Origin: Lysobacter terrestris
GTDB taxonomy: Bacteria; Pseudomonadota; Gammaproteobacteria; Xanthomonadales; Xanthomonadaceae
Direction of reading: 5' to 3'
Length of the DNA stretch: 64,000 nt
Assembly (NCBI RefSeq): GCF_014489475.1
Contig: NZ_CP060820.1
Coordinates: forward strand, 806,001 to 870,000
The position numbers were made by a program, and so were the translations under genes. This document shows, piece by piece, positions 30,165 through 39,416 of the stretch (the first letter of the stretch is position 1; each line of letters starts with the position of its first letter). The notes under the pieces were generated by a model that was not told where the DNA came from, did not search any database, and saw only the letters and a list, made by a program, of their open reading frames with translations.

Positions 30165-30977
30165 ATGAATTTCATGCAGGCACTGCGCACCCGCTGGCAA
30201 CAGGCCGACACGCTGGTCTGCGTCGGGCTCGACCCCGAGCCCGCTAGGTTCCCCGCGCAGTTCGCCAACGATCCGGACGCGGTGTTCAACTTCTGCCGCG
30301 CCATCGTCGATGCCACCGCCGGATACGCGTGCAGCTTCAAGCCGCAGATCGCCCACTTCGCCGCACTCGGCGCAGAAGGTGCGCTGACGCGTCTGATCGC
30401 GCATATCCACGCCGCGCACCCCGGCATCCCGGTGATCCTCGACAGCAAGCGCGGCGACATCGGCAGCACGGCGCAGCATTACGCCGCCGAGGCCTTCGAC
30501 CGCTACGCCGCGGATGCGGTGACCGCGAACCCGTACCTGGGCCGCGATTCGGTGCAGCCCTTCCTCGACCGCGCCGACCGCGGCGTGGTGATCCTGTGCC
30601 GCACCTCCAATCCGGGCGCGGGCGACCTGCAGGACCTCGTCATCGACGGCCGTCCGCTCTACCAGCACGTCGCCGAGAAAGTGGCGCGTGAATGGAACGG
30701 CCACGGCAACTGCGCGCTCGTCGTGGGCGCCACCTGGCCGGCGCAGCTGAAGGAAGTGCGTGCGATCGTCGGCGACGTACCGTTCCTGGTGCCGGGCGTC
30801 GGCGCGCAGGGCGGCGACGTCGAAGCGGTGGTAACGAACGCGAAGACCGCCGACGGCACCGGGCTGATGGTCAGTTCGTCGCGGGCGATCCTGTATGCCG
30901 GAAACGGCCAGGACTTCGCCGCAGCGGCGGCGGATGCCGCGCGCGCGCTGCGTGACGAAATCAATCGCTACCGCTGA
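30165..30977 (+). CDS. pyrF: PyrF, orotidine-5'-phosphate decarboxylase
   Basis: Converts OMP to UMP, last step of de novo pyrimidine synthesis. The 270-residue product is of the longer (group 2, UMP synthase-like) decarboxylase type: VCVGLDPEPARFPAQF at the N-terminus, the catalytic block VILDSKRGDIGSTAQHYA near 91-108, and the phosphate-binding VPGVGAQGGDVEAVV. GGAAGGAA ribosome site precedes ATG. It converges with the next gene leaving only 14 nt. Confidence 0.95.
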   Translation: MNFMQALRTRWQQADTLVCVGLDPEPARFPAQFANDPDAVFNFCRAIVDATAGYACSFKPQIAHFAALGAEGALTRLIAHIHAAHPGIPVILDSKRGDIGSTAQHYAAEAFDRYAADAVTANPYLGRDSVQPFLDRADRGVVILCRTSNPGAGDLQDLVIDGRPLYQHVAEKVAREWNGHGNCALVVGATWPAQLKEVRAIVGDVPFLVPGVGAQGGDVEAVVTNAKTADGTGLMVSSSRAILYAGNGQDFAAAAADAARALRDEINRYR

Positions 30978-30991
30978 GCCGCGGAGCGACG

Positions 30992-31789
30992 TCAGGTTCT
31001 GCTTATGAGCAGCACCGCGATAACCAGGGCCACCGTGAGCAGCGAATTGGCCACCATGAAGAGCGCGTAGCCCAAGGCGGCGCGCAGGGCGATCTTCCAG
31101 CGCGACTGCCCCTTGAAGAACTGAACCAGCGAAACGACGCCATAGGCCATCGCCGGCAGCATGACCAGTGACGAGATGCCCGGGTACCAGCGCTGCAACG
31201 GAAGCGCCAACACCCAGAGCACCATCGTCTGCGCGGTGAGGAAGGTGGTGATCACCAGCCATTCGGGATAGTTCAGGTCCCGGTAGCGGCGGAATGCCAA
31301 CTTGAAGGCGAGTGCCTCGAACGGCAGCAGGATCAGTGTCAACCCGGCGATGTGGAGGTTCATCCAATCCCGCACGCCCTCAAACACGCGCGCCACGCGC
31401 ATCGCATCTGCACCCGCGGCGCCGCCCCCCGCGCGTGCGTCGTCAATGGCCGCCTGCAGCGGCGCGCCCACGAGATCACCGTCCCCCAGCAACTTGCCCA
31501 GGAACACTACCGCGGCCGCCGTGATCATGATCAGCAGGAACGGTTTGACGTGGTTCGCCCGCCGTCCCTCGAGGTAGTCACGGATCAGCTGTCCGGGCCG
31601 CAGCATCAGGCTCTTGAGCGTGTAGAGGATGCCGCGGTCCATATGCAGCACGCTGTGCTCGATCTCGTGACCGAGGAAGTGCCAATCGATGCGGTGCGCC
31701 GGAGTCGGTTGGCCGCAGCCCGGGCAGTAATGCTGCGCGGGGGCGTCGACGGCGCGCCCGCAGTTGGCGCAATGGTTCGCGTGGAGCAT
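30992..31789 (-). CDS. DUF3667-like membrane protein with N-terminal zinc ribbon
   Basis: A 265-residue protein with a rubredoxin-type Cys4 ribbon at the N-terminus (C7, C10, C22, C25 in CANCG...CPGCGQ) followed by an amphipathic region, LMLRPGQLIRDYLEGRRANHVKPF, and four or so membrane segments. The arrangement Cys4 ribbon, P-G-x-x-I-R-x-Y-L-x-G-R-R, then membrane helices is that of DUF3667. Function unknown. Convergent with pyrF and 70 nt from the glycosyltransferase upstream. Confidence 0.75.
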   Translation of the reverse strand: MLHANHCANCGRAVDAPAQHYCPGCGQPTPAHRIDWHFLGHEIEHSVLHMDRGILYTLKSLMLRPGQLIRDYLEGRRANHVKPFLLIMITAAAVVFLGKLLGDGDLVGAPLQAAIDDARAGGGAAGADAMRVARVFEGVRDWMNLHIAGLTLILLPFEALAFKLAFRRYRDLNYPEWLVITTFLTAQTMVLWVLALPLQRWYPGISSLVMLPAMAYGVVSLVQFFKGQSRWKIALRAALGYALFMVANSLLTVALVIAVLLISRT

Positions 31790-31859
31790 TCCGTTCCCCT
31801 GATCGGAATGTCGATTGTAGCCGGGGTCGAGGGCGATTACGGCGACTTGGCTTGCGGGA

Positions 31860-32735
31860 TCAACGAGCCGCGAACAGCTTGCGCGCCAGCGCGAAAGGAA
31901 AGCGCACCCAGATCATCGTGAACACCGCCACACGCGTCGACGTGCGCTGGCGCGAGGCATCGAACTTGCGGTAATAGCGCCACAGGCCGCGGTGCTTATG
32001 CCATTCCACGAACAACGGCCGCGACCGCGACGACACCCCGCGCACATGCACCACGCGCACGTCGTTGGCGACGGCGACAAGGGCCCCGGCCTGGCGCGCG
32101 CGCCGGCACAGGTCGAGATCCTCGGCATGCAACCGGTAGCCGGCATCGAAGCCGCCGAGCCGGGCGAACAAGCCGCGCTCCAGCAGCATCAGCGCGCCCG
32201 ACACCGCATCCACCGGCTGCAGCGGCTGCGTGTCGTCCACCGCGACGCCGAGCTGCGTCGCCGACGCGCCGCGCAGCAGCGACGCCAGCATCGCTGCGAA
32301 ATCCGGATCGCGACGCCGCGCGGCGGCATCGCGCACACCGGCTTCGTCGACGAGGTCGGCACCGATCAGCATGGCGCGCGTGGCGGAAGCCGCATGCGCG
32401 CGCAGGCGGGCAAGCGTGCCGGCATCCACCAGGCAATCGGGATTGACGAAGGCCAGCCAGCGCACGCCGTCTTCGCCCACGAGATCCGCCGCGCCCTGGT
32501 TGCAGGCCACGCCGAAGCCCGGGTTGTCGGGATTGGCGATGAAGTGCACGCGCGGATCGCGCGCGGCGTGGCGCTGCACGATTTCCATGGTGCCGTCGTC
32601 GGAACCGTTGTCGACCACGCGGATCGCAGCGACCGCATCGGCGGCGCGTAGGCGCAGCAGGCAGTCGTCGATGGTCTCGGCGCTCTGGTAGCTGACGACA
32701 ATGGCGGCAATCGCGGCGATGTCGGTCTGGGTCAT
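31860..32735 (-). CDS. Family 2 glycosyltransferase (rhamnosyltransferase-like)
   Basis: A 291-residue GT-A enzyme. The N-terminal IVVSYQSAETIDDCLLRL and VVDNGSDDGT are the classic GT2 start, LAFVNPDC the metal-binding region, and GGFDAGYRLHAEDLDLCRRARQAG the acceptor/catalytic ED motif; all are intact. The C-terminal segment with VEWHKHRGLWRYYRKF is typical of rhamnosyltransferase-like GT2 proteins. It is 7 nt downstream of another GT-like gene that directly follows xpsD, so it may be the last gene of the secretion operon transcript. Donor and acceptor unknown. Confidence 0.87.
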   Translation of the reverse strand: MTQTDIAAIAAIVVSYQSAETIDDCLLRLRAADAVAAIRVVDNGSDDGTMEIVQRHAARDPRVHFIANPDNPGFGVACNQGAADLVGEDGVRWLAFVNPDCLVDAGTLARLRAHAASATRAMLIGADLVDEAGVRDAAARRRDPDFAAMLASLLRGASATQLGVAVDDTQPLQPVDAVSGALMLLERGLFARLGGFDAGYRLHAEDLDLCRRARQAGALVAVANDVRVVHVRGVSSRSRPLFVEWHKHRGLWRYYRKFDASRQRTSTRVAVFTMIWVRFPFALARKLFAAR

Positions 32736-32742
32736 GCGTGCT

Positions 32743-33606
32743 TCATGCGAACAGGTCGCCCTGGACGTCGGGCGGACCGATGGTGGCGAGCAGGACTTCC
32801 AGCCGCGCGCGGGTGTCGCGCAGCGGGTCCTCCATCAGGAAATGGGCGACGCGCGCGTGCCACGTCGGCCAGCGCGCGGCGATGACGTCGAGGTCGCCAT
32901 CAGCCGGCGTGCCTTCGCCGCTGCGTGCGACGAAGGCGGTTTCGCACAGCACGTTGCGCCAGCCCAGGCCGGACAGGCGCAGCGACAGGTCGATCAACGC
33001 GGCGTACCAGGAACCGTAACTGGCCGCGTCGAGGCCGCCCGCGCGCTGGCGCGCGCTGCCGCGCAGGAGCACGGCGTGGGTCAGCGCCGTCGGCAGTTCC
33101 GGGGCAGCGCCCGGCATCGCTGCCGCGGCGCGCGCGAGCCGTTCGCGCTCGGCCGGCAGCGCGTTGATCTCGCCGATGCGCGGAAAGGACGCGGCTTCGC
33201 CGGCATTGCTCCACGGCGTGGCCGAGGCGATCGCGCCGTCGGCGTGCAGGCAGCCGGACAGGCGCGCCAGCCATCCCGGCAGCGGCACCGTGTCGCTGGC
33301 GAGGACGACCACGTCGGCATCGCCACAGGCGCCGAGCACCTCGTCCAGGTGCGCGACCTCACCGACGCTGCGCTGGCGCCGCGTGTAGTGCGCCTGCAGG
33401 GCGGTGCGCCCGAGCCAGCGCTCGATGATGGCGTGGCCGCGCGGGCCGCACTGCGCGTCGTCGGCGAGCCAGACGCGCGTCGCCGCGGGCGTGGTGGACT
33501 CCAGCGCGGCGAGGCAGGCGTCGAGCGATTCCTCGTCGACACCGACCGGCACTACGACGATGGGCAGTGCGTTCGCGGCGGGGAGCACGTCGTTGGCGGT
33601 TGGCAT
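32743..33606 (-). CDS. Glycosyltransferase 2-like protein, divergent
   Basis: A 287-residue protein with GT-A-like start LPIVVVPVGVDEESLDACLAAL and a GDADVVVLASDTVPLPGWLARL segment in the place of the GT2 DxD region. The ED motif typical of active GT2 enzymes is not obvious, so catalysis is uncertain. ATG follows the xpsD stop by 9 nt and its stop precedes the next GT start by 7 nt. It could make a pair with that enzyme, but role is inferred only from position. Confidence 0.65.
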   Translation of the reverse strand: MPTANDVLPAANALPIVVVPVGVDEESLDACLAALESTTPAATRVWLADDAQCGPRGHAIIERWLGRTALQAHYTRRQRSVGEVAHLDEVLGACGDADVVVLASDTVPLPGWLARLSGCLHADGAIASATPWSNAGEAASFPRIGEINALPAERERLARAAAAMPGAAPELPTALTHAVLLRGSARQRAGGLDAASYGSWYAALIDLSLRLSGLGWRNVLCETAFVARSGEGTPADGDLDVIAARWPTWHARVAHFLMEDPLRDTRARLEVLLATIGPPDVQGDLFA

Positions 33607-33615
33607 GCCCCGCGC

Positions 33616-35868
33616 TTATTTCCTCGGATCGCGCGGCGTGCGATGCAGCGGTTCCATGGCGCGGAAACGCGCGCCGTATTCGTCGGTGAGGTCGCGCGCT
33701 TCCTGCGGGTTGCGGATGACGGTCGGCGTCAGCAGCACGATCGTCTCGCTGCGCGCCGTGCGCGACGTCTGCCGTCCGAACAGGCCGCCGATGATCGGGA
33801 TCCGGCTCAAGCCAGGGAAACCGTTGCTGCCGCGGGTGACGCCGTCGTCGATCAGGCCCGCCAGCAGCACGGTATCGCCGTTCTGGATCGCCGCCTCGGT
33901 CTTGAGCTTGCGCGTGTCGATGCGCACGTTGCCGTTGGCGTCGGCCTGGCTGCCCGGCGTGCTGACTTCCTGCACGATGTCGAGGAACACCATGCCGTCC
34001 TTGCTGATGCGCGGGCGCACCTTGAGGATGATGCCGGTGTCGAGGTACTGCACCTGGCTGATGGTGTTGGTGGTGCCGGCGGTCGGGTTGACGGTGACCG
34101 AGGAGATCGGAATGCGGCTGCCGACGTTGAACGTCGCTTCCGCGTTGTTGCGCACCACCACCGACGGCGACTGCAGGATCTGCACGTCGCTGACCGCATC
34201 GAGCGCGCTGATCACCGCCGCGGCATCGTTGTTGACCAGCGTCCAGGCGACGCCGCCGATGTTGGTGAGCTTGCCGGCGATCGTGCTCCACTTCGGAATG
34301 CCCAGGCTGTCGGGCGGCAGGCCGATGTCCTGCTTGGCGGCCTCGAGATACCAGTTGACGCCGTAGCTGAGTTCGCCGGACAGCTGCACCGTCGCGACCT
34401 GCGCCTCGATGTGCACCTGCATCGGCATCACGTCGAGGCGCGCGATCACGTCCTTGATCGATTTCCACGCCGACGGCGTGCTGCGCACCAGCAGCGAATT
34501 GCTCTCCTCCACCGCCGACACGCCGACGCGGTCGCCGTTGACGTCGAGGGTGACCGCGGCGTTGCCGCCCTGGCGCGCGTTCAACGACATCTCGCTGCCG
34601 CTGCTGCCGGAACTGCCGCTGTCGCTGCCCGTGCCCTTGATGTCGGCGGTGCTGCCGCCGCTGGCGCTGTCCTGCAGTTCGACCGAGTCCAGGCCGGGCA
34701 TCAGCGACGGGGCGCTGCCCGAGCCGCCGTTGCCGCTGCTGCGGCCGGAACCGAACACTTCGGACAGGCGGTCGGCGAGGTCCTTGGCCTTGATGTACTT
34801 GAGTTCGTACGAATACAGCTGGATGTCGCCGCCGGCGCTGTCGATGCGCTCCAGCCACTCCTGGATGTCGTCGAGGTAGCTCGCCTGCGGGGTGATCACC
34901 AGCACCGCGTTGGCGCCGTCCAGCGGCATGAAGCGGAACATGCCGGCGACCGGCGACTTGCTCTGTTCGCCGAACACCTTTTCCAGGTCCGCGACGACCT
35001 TGTTGGCCTTGCCGGAAGTCAGCGGGAACACGCCCACCGACATGCCCGACAACCAGTCCACGTCGAAGATCTCGATCGTGCGCAGGTAGTTCTCCAGCTC
35101 GGTGCGGGTGCCGGCGATGCTGATGATGTTGCGCGAGTTGTCGACGTTGACCACCGCGTTCGGGCGCGCGTACGGCTTGAGCACCTTCTCCATCTCGCTG
35201 GCGGAGATGTAGCGCAGCGGCACCGTGCGGACCTCGTAGCCGCGCGCCAGCGACGGCGCGCCAGTGCGCGGCGCCACCGCGCCGCTGGCCAGGGCCTGGT
35301 CGGACGGCACGATGTTGTAGCGGCCGCCGCTGTAGATCAGGCGCGCGTTGTTCCAGCCCAGCACCATCTCCAGCAGGTTGAGCGCTTCGGCGGGACTCAC
35401 CGGCTTGGGCGTGCCGAGGGTGACGGTGCCCTGCACGCCCGGGGCGATGACGTAGTTCTGGCCGAGCATGTCGCCGAGGATGGCCTTCACCACCGCGTGC
35501 AGCGATTCGCCCTCGAAGTTGAACGTCGCGCCGCCACCGGTCGCCGGCAATGCGGGCGGCGCGGCCGAGGCGGCTTCGCGGTTGATCACCTGGCCGCTGC
35601 CGCGGCGGATGCGCGGACGCGGGCCCTGGTCGTCCTCGGGCAGCGGCTGCACGCCGCCGCCAACGACTTCAGCGCCCGACCCGGGCGCCGTGGTGGCGGA
35701 CGAGGTTCCGGCGGGCGTCTGCAGCGTGCGCGGATCCGCGTCGCGACGAACCTGCGCGACCGGGACAGCCGAGCAGGCGGTGAGCGCGAGGGCGACGGCG
35801 ACGGCAACGGTTCTGTTGGCGACGGACGTCGGGCCGGACCAGAGCGTGGAATGCGGATGACGATTCAT
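33616..35868 (-). CDS. xpsD: XpsD (GspD), type II secretion outer-membrane secretin
   Basis: Forms the multimeric outer-membrane channel of the type II secretion system. Start MNRHPHSTLWSGPTS at 35868 gives 750 residues, with a signal ending in lipobox LTAC-S, in line with the known lipoprotein nature of XpsD. N0-N3 modules follow (FNFEGESLHAVVKAILGDMLG; VPLRYISASEMEKVLKPYAR), then a Ser/Gly-rich insert at about 375-435 and the secretin core ending VFLDIVQEVSTPGSQ...TVLLAGLIDD and IPIIGGLFGRQTSRTARSETIVLLTPTVI. It is the last structural gene of the cluster, 11 nt after xpsN, matching the xps order. Confidence 0.95.
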   Translation of the reverse strand: MNRHPHSTLWSGPTSVANRTVAVAVALALTACSAVPVAQVRRDADPRTLQTPAGTSSATTAPGSGAEVVGGGVQPLPEDDQGPRPRIRRGSGQVINREAASAAPPALPATGGGATFNFEGESLHAVVKAILGDMLGQNYVIAPGVQGTVTLGTPKPVSPAEALNLLEMVLGWNNARLIYSGGRYNIVPSDQALASGAVAPRTGAPSLARGYEVRTVPLRYISASEMEKVLKPYARPNAVVNVDNSRNIISIAGTRTELENYLRTIEIFDVDWLSGMSVGVFPLTSGKANKVVADLEKVFGEQSKSPVAGMFRFMPLDGANAVLVITPQASYLDDIQEWLERIDSAGGDIQLYSYELKYIKAKDLADRLSEVFGSGRSSGNGGSGSAPSLMPGLDSVELQDSASGGSTADIKGTGSDSGSSGSSGSEMSLNARQGGNAAVTLDVNGDRVGVSAVEESNSLLVRSTPSAWKSIKDVIARLDVMPMQVHIEAQVATVQLSGELSYGVNWYLEAAKQDIGLPPDSLGIPKWSTIAGKLTNIGGVAWTLVNNDAAAVISALDAVSDVQILQSPSVVVRNNAEATFNVGSRIPISSVTVNPTAGTTNTISQVQYLDTGIILKVRPRISKDGMVFLDIVQEVSTPGSQADANGNVRIDTRKLKTEAAIQNGDTVLLAGLIDDGVTRGSNGFPGLSRIPIIGGLFGRQTSRTARSETIVLLTPTVIRNPQEARDLTDEYGARFRAMEPLHRTPRDPRK

Positions 35869-35879
35869 GTCGGGCGACT

Positions 35880-36674
35880 CTATTTGACCGGCGGTTTCTG
35901 TTGCTGTTGCTGCTGGGCTTCCTGCCTCAGCTGCGCACGACGCGCTTCGATGCGCTTGCGGATGGCTTCCATCTGCGCCTGTTCCGTCATCGGTTGAGTG
36001 GGACTGGCCGGGGTCCGCGCCGGCGCAACCGCGGCGGTGGCCGGCGCGACTTCCGCCGGCCCCTGCGGACCGGGCGTCTCGCTGACGGCCGCGGCCTGGC
36101 CCGCCGGCGGCACGACCGGCCGGCCTTGCGGGGATGCATCGGTCTTGGTCACGGCCGTGGGCGCTTCGCCGCCGACGCCGTTGTAGACGCGCAGTTCGAG
36201 CCGGCGTTCGCCTTCGGGACCGACGAACACGGCGCTGCGCGGATCCAGCGATTGCAGGGTCCAGCTGGGCAGCGCGGCATCGGCTTCGCCCAGCTTGATC
36301 CGCAATGGCGGCGTGCTGGCATCGGGCGCCTGGATGATCGCCATCTTGAAGGCCGGCGTGATCATCACGCTGGTCAGCACGTAGTTGAACGCCTTGGCCT
36401 GGTCTTCGCCCTGCGGCTGCAGCGAGAACGGATGCGGCCGGCGGTCGTCGGCGAACAGCGGGCGGTTGGCGGTTTCGGCGTACTGCGTCAGCGGTCCCAG
36501 GCGTTCGGGCACCGCCTTGGGCAGGGCCGGCAACGGACGCACCAGCGCCGAATCCTCGGGCGCCGGCGTGATCCGCCCGCCCATGCCGAACAGCGCCAGC
36601 AGCAGCGACAGCACGGCCCACGCGGCCGTCGTCGCCAATACCCAGGTGCGCGGACCGGCGCTGTCAAAGCGCAT
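35880..36674 (-). CDS. xpsN: XpsN, inner-membrane type II secretion component (GspC-like role)
   Basis: A 264-residue bitopic protein: MRFDSAGPRTWVLATTAAWAVLSLLLALFGMGGRI provides one membrane anchor, followed by a periplasmic domain (NRPLFADDRRPHPFSLQ, the homology region of GspC/N proteins) and a Pro/Ala linker ending in a Gln-rich tail. In Xanthomonas XpsN works with XpsL and XpsM and contacts the secretin XpsD; no separate gspC gene exists in this cluster. Overlaps the xpsM end by 11 nt. Confidence 0.85.
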   Translation of the reverse strand: MRFDSAGPRTWVLATTAAWAVLSLLLALFGMGGRITPAPEDSALVRPLPALPKAVPERLGPLTQYAETANRPLFADDRRPHPFSLQPQGEDQAKAFNYVLTSVMITPAFKMAIIQAPDASTPPLRIKLGEADAALPSWTLQSLDPRSAVFVGPEGERRLELRVYNGVGGEAPTAVTKTDASPQGRPVVPPAGQAAAVSETPGPQGPAEVAPATAAVAPARTPASPTQPMTEQAQMEAIRKRIEARRAQLRQEAQQQQQQKPPVK

Positions 36675-37314
36675 CGTCGTTGCCTCCGGGCAGGGGCGCG
36701 GCGCGTTGCGGCCGCGGCGGCACGGCGCCGGGCTGCAGGTAGCCGTACAGGTCGAAGCTGACATCGAGCCCGCCCTGCGTGCCGCTCTGGCCCGGGTTGA
36801 AGAACACGCGCTGGCCGAGGACGTTGAGGTTGCCGACGAACAGCCGCGGCATCCCGCCTTCGAGCGAATGCAGCACGTTCGCCAGTTCCGGCGTGCCGCA
36901 GCGCAGGCGCACCTGGATGGTCACGCGCGGGTACTTCTCGCGCGGCGGTTCCTGCAGCGGCGAACGGTTGGTGATCTCGCAGGCGCGGCGCCCGGGGCTC
37001 GCCTGCGACACCACCGCTTCGAGCCGCTGCACCAGCGCCGCGGTGGCCAGTTCCGGGCTGCGCTCGGGCAGGAAACCGGGCGTGCGCGCCAATGCCGCGC
37101 GCGCCTGCTGCAGGCGCTGGCGCACCACCGGCGCCTGGTTGATCTCGGTGCGCAGGCGCAGCTCGCGTTCGCGCGCCCCGTCGATGCGCTCGCCGACCGC
37201 GCGCATCGGCACGGTGAACCACGGATGGATCAGCACCGCATAGGCAAGCAGCAGCACGGCCGCGAGCAGGCCGAGCGCGAGCCAGCGATCGCGGTCATTG
37301 ACCGGCATTGCCAC
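36664..37314 (-). CDS. xpsM: XpsM (GspM), inner-membrane platform protein
   Basis: Bitopic inner-membrane protein of the assembly platform that pairs with XpsL. The 216-residue product has one membrane segment near the N-terminus (WLALGLLAAVLLLAYAVLIHPW), then a coiled region (ERELRLRTEINQAPVVRQRLQQARAAL) and a ferredoxin-like periplasmic domain. The GTG at 37314 is preferred to ATG 37308 because AAGGAGG lies 6 nt before it. Overlaps xpsL by 20 nt. Sequence similarity in this family is low; position supports the call. Confidence 0.87.
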   Translation of the reverse strand: MAMPVNDRDRWLALGLLAAVLLLAYAVLIHPWFTVPMRAVGERIDGARERELRLRTEINQAPVVRQRLQQARAALARTPGFLPERSPELATAALVQRLEAVVSQASPGRRACEITNRSPLQEPPREKYPRVTIQVRLRCGTPELANVLHSLEGGMPRLFVGNLNVLGQRVFFNPGQSGTQGGLDVSFDLYGYLQPGAVPPRPQRAAPLPGGNDDAL

Positions 37315-38464
37315 CGGCGGCCTCCTTGGTGTCGGCGGGGCCGATTTCCGCGGTGAGGGTGAAGCGATCCTTGCGCGTGGTCGGATCGGTCTGCAGCGCG
37401 CCCGCGAGCGCCGGCGAACGCCACAGCTTCGAATCCTGCAGGCGGCCGATCAGCGCGGGCGCTTCGGTGCTCAGGCCGATCAGGGTGATGCGGTCGCCCT
37501 CGATCGCGAGTTTTTCCAGGTACGTGCCATCGGGCAGGCGCTGGCTGAGTTCGTCCATCACTTCCAGCGCCGGCGGGTAGTCCGCGCGCATGCGCTGCAG
37601 GAAGGCGTGGCCCTCGATGAGGTTGACGAGTTCCTGGCGTTGCGCGGCGGCGCGACGCGCCGGGCCGCTCTCGCGTGCGATCTCCGCATCGAAGGCATCG
37701 GCCGCGGCGCGACGGTTCTCGAGCATCTGCCACAGCGTCAGCGCCACCGCCACGACGGCGACAGCCGCAAGCACGAGGTTCCAGGTCGCCCAGGGATCGC
37801 GGGCGTTCTGCCGCTGCGCCGGCGGCAGCAGGTTGACCTGCAGCGGCACGCCATCGGCACCGGCCACGTCGATGCCGGCGAGCAGCGGCGCGACCGGGCC
37901 CAGCGCCGCCAGTTGCGGATCCAGCGCGGCGCGTGGCACGGCCACGAGTTCCGCGTCGATGGGCCCCTCGCCTTCGCGGCGCACGAGCACGCGCGCGTCG
38001 TAGGCGACGGCGTCGGCGGCGAACGGGGTCTGTCGTTCGATCTCGAAGCCGACCACGTCGCGCAGGCGCTCGGCGGCGGCCGCGGGCAACGCCAGCCGGC
38101 GCCGCAGCGAACTGCCCGCAGGCAACAGCAGCCAGCGCGGCAGGTCGGCCAGGCGCTGTTCCAGCAACGGCGCGAGCGGATCGCTGCCCGCATCGAAATC
38201 CTTCAGCACGGGCAGGTTGCCCAGGTCACGGATCTCGTCGCCGCGCTGCAGGCGCAACCGCAGCGCGTCGCCTTCGACCTGCAGCAGCAGGCGGCCACGA
38301 TCCATGCCGAGCAGCTGGCGCGCACGCGGCGGCAGCCAGGAGGCCAGCGCATTCGCCCACCACGCAAGGAAGCCGCCGGTACCGGTGCCGAGCGAGGAGC
38401 CGCTCAACCGGTTGCCGAAACGACCCAGACGGTCCTGCAACCGTCCTGCTGCAGGGGTGCTCAT
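37295..38464 (-). CDS. xpsL: XpsL (GspL), inner-membrane platform protein
   Basis: Links the cytoplasmic ATPase XpsE to the membrane platform. The 389-residue product has an actin-like cytoplasmic domain (GRLLLQVEGDALRLRLQRGD...LPRWLLLPAGSSLRRRLALPAAAAERLRDVVGFEIERQTPF), a membrane segment at about 230-248 (WNLVLAAVAVVAVALTLWQ), and a periplasmic ferredoxin-like part, the GspL/PilM-N layout. It overlaps xpsM and follows xpsK by 46 nt. Confidence 0.92.
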   Translation of the reverse strand: MSTPAAGRLQDRLGRFGNRLSGSSLGTGTGGFLAWWANALASWLPPRARQLLGMDRGRLLLQVEGDALRLRLQRGDEIRDLGNLPVLKDFDAGSDPLAPLLEQRLADLPRWLLLPAGSSLRRRLALPAAAAERLRDVVGFEIERQTPFAADAVAYDARVLVRREGEGPIDAELVAVPRAALDPQLAALGPVAPLLAGIDVAGADGVPLQVNLLPPAQRQNARDPWATWNLVLAAVAVVAVALTLWQMLENRRAAADAFDAEIARESGPARRAAAQRQELVNLIEGHAFLQRMRADYPPALEVMDELSQRLPDGTYLEKLAIEGDRITLIGLSTEAPALIGRLQDSKLWRSPALAGALQTDPTTRKDRFTLTAEIGPADTKEAAGGNAGQ

Positions 38465-38510
38465 CGTGGCGACGCTCCTTCCTCCACTGGCTGATGAAAG
38501 CAGCAGGTCA

Positions 38511-39416
38511 TCAATCCCCTACCTGCCAACGCAACGGCGTATAGGCCATGCCGGGCACGGCCCCTCCCGCACGTACCACGGTCCGCAACACCGCTTCGCG
38601 ACGATCGGCGAGGCGTGCACGGCTCTCGATACTATACGTGCCGCTGCTGCCACCCACGAGCGCGCCACCGTCGGGCAAGGTCGGCGGCGGCAATCCGGAA
38701 TCCGGATTCCAGCGCTGCCGCTGCGCCACCACGTCGGCGCCGTCCATGCCCATCGCGTCCAGCACCTCGGCTGAAGCAAACGCCGGATCCGGACGCGCTC
38801 GGCCACTGAAGACGGTCAGGTGCGGCGCCATCCGTGCATACAACTCGGGGGTGAAACCCAGCACCTGTTCGAGCTCGGCCACGCTTTCGAACTCGGCGTC
38901 CTTGGCGCCATAGGGCCGCCCGGCGCTCGCATAGTCCGCGTCCTCGCCGCCGCCGGCCGGTTGGCTGAGGCTGTCCGGATCGCGCCAGTCGAGGATGGCG
39001 GCCGCCAGTTGCGCCGCCTGCTGCGGCTCGATGTCGAAGCGGCGGATGAACTCGGTCAGCAGCGTGATGTCGGCCTGGTTGAGGTCGATCTTGCCGTTCT
39101 CGTCGACGATGCGCACTTCGACGTCGGCATTGCCGTAACGCCAGCGGTGCGGGCGTCCATCGGGCAGCCACTGCTGGCGCGGATCGCTGGCGGCCACGCG
39201 GGTCAGCGCGTACTCGAGCCCGGCGCGCGCGGCGTTCTCGGCCACCAGCCCGCGGACCAGCACGCGACCCTGCAGGTGCTCGGTGCGCGCGATCAGCGCG
39301 AACGCACCGATCAACGCCGCCAGCAGCATGACCAGCCACATCACCAGCAGCAAGGCGACGCCGCGCTGGGACGACGCGCGGTTCGAAGAACCGCCAACCG
39401 CAGATACGCGCGTCAT
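38511..39416 (-). CDS. xpsK: XpsK (GspK), minor pseudopilin
   Basis: Large minor pseudopilin that caps the pseudopilus tip. The 301-residue product has a prepilin leader ending SQRG before VALLLVMWLVMLLAALIGAFAL; it lacks Glu at +5, as is usual in GspK. The mature part includes the helix-rich GspK domain (DENGKIDLNQADITLLTEFIRRF, LDWRDPDSLSQPAGGGEDADYAS). It overlaps xpsJ by 4 nt and comes 46 nt before xpsL. Confidence 0.93.
   Translation of the reverse strand: MTRVSAVGGSSNRASSQRGVALLLVMWLVMLLAALIGAFALIARTEHLQGRVLVRGLVAENAARAGLEYALTRVAASDPRQQWLPDGRPHRWRYGNADVEVRIVDENGKIDLNQADITLLTEFIRRFDIEPQQAAQLAAAILDWRDPDSLSQPAGGGEDADYASAGRPYGAKDAEFESVAELEQVLGFTPELYARMAPHLTVFSGRARPDPAFASAEVLDAMGMDGADVVAQRQRWNPDSGLPPPTLPDGGALVGGSSGTYSIESRARLADRREAVLRTVVRAGGAVPGMAYTPLRWQVGD

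Noticed and set aside
32701-35997. Long plus-strand open frame (about 1100 codons) over xpsD
   Set aside because: It is antisense to the secretin gene, composed mostly of Arg/Ala/His/Val from GC-rich codons, with no recognisable motif or ribosome site. The minus strand encodes clear XpsD domains.
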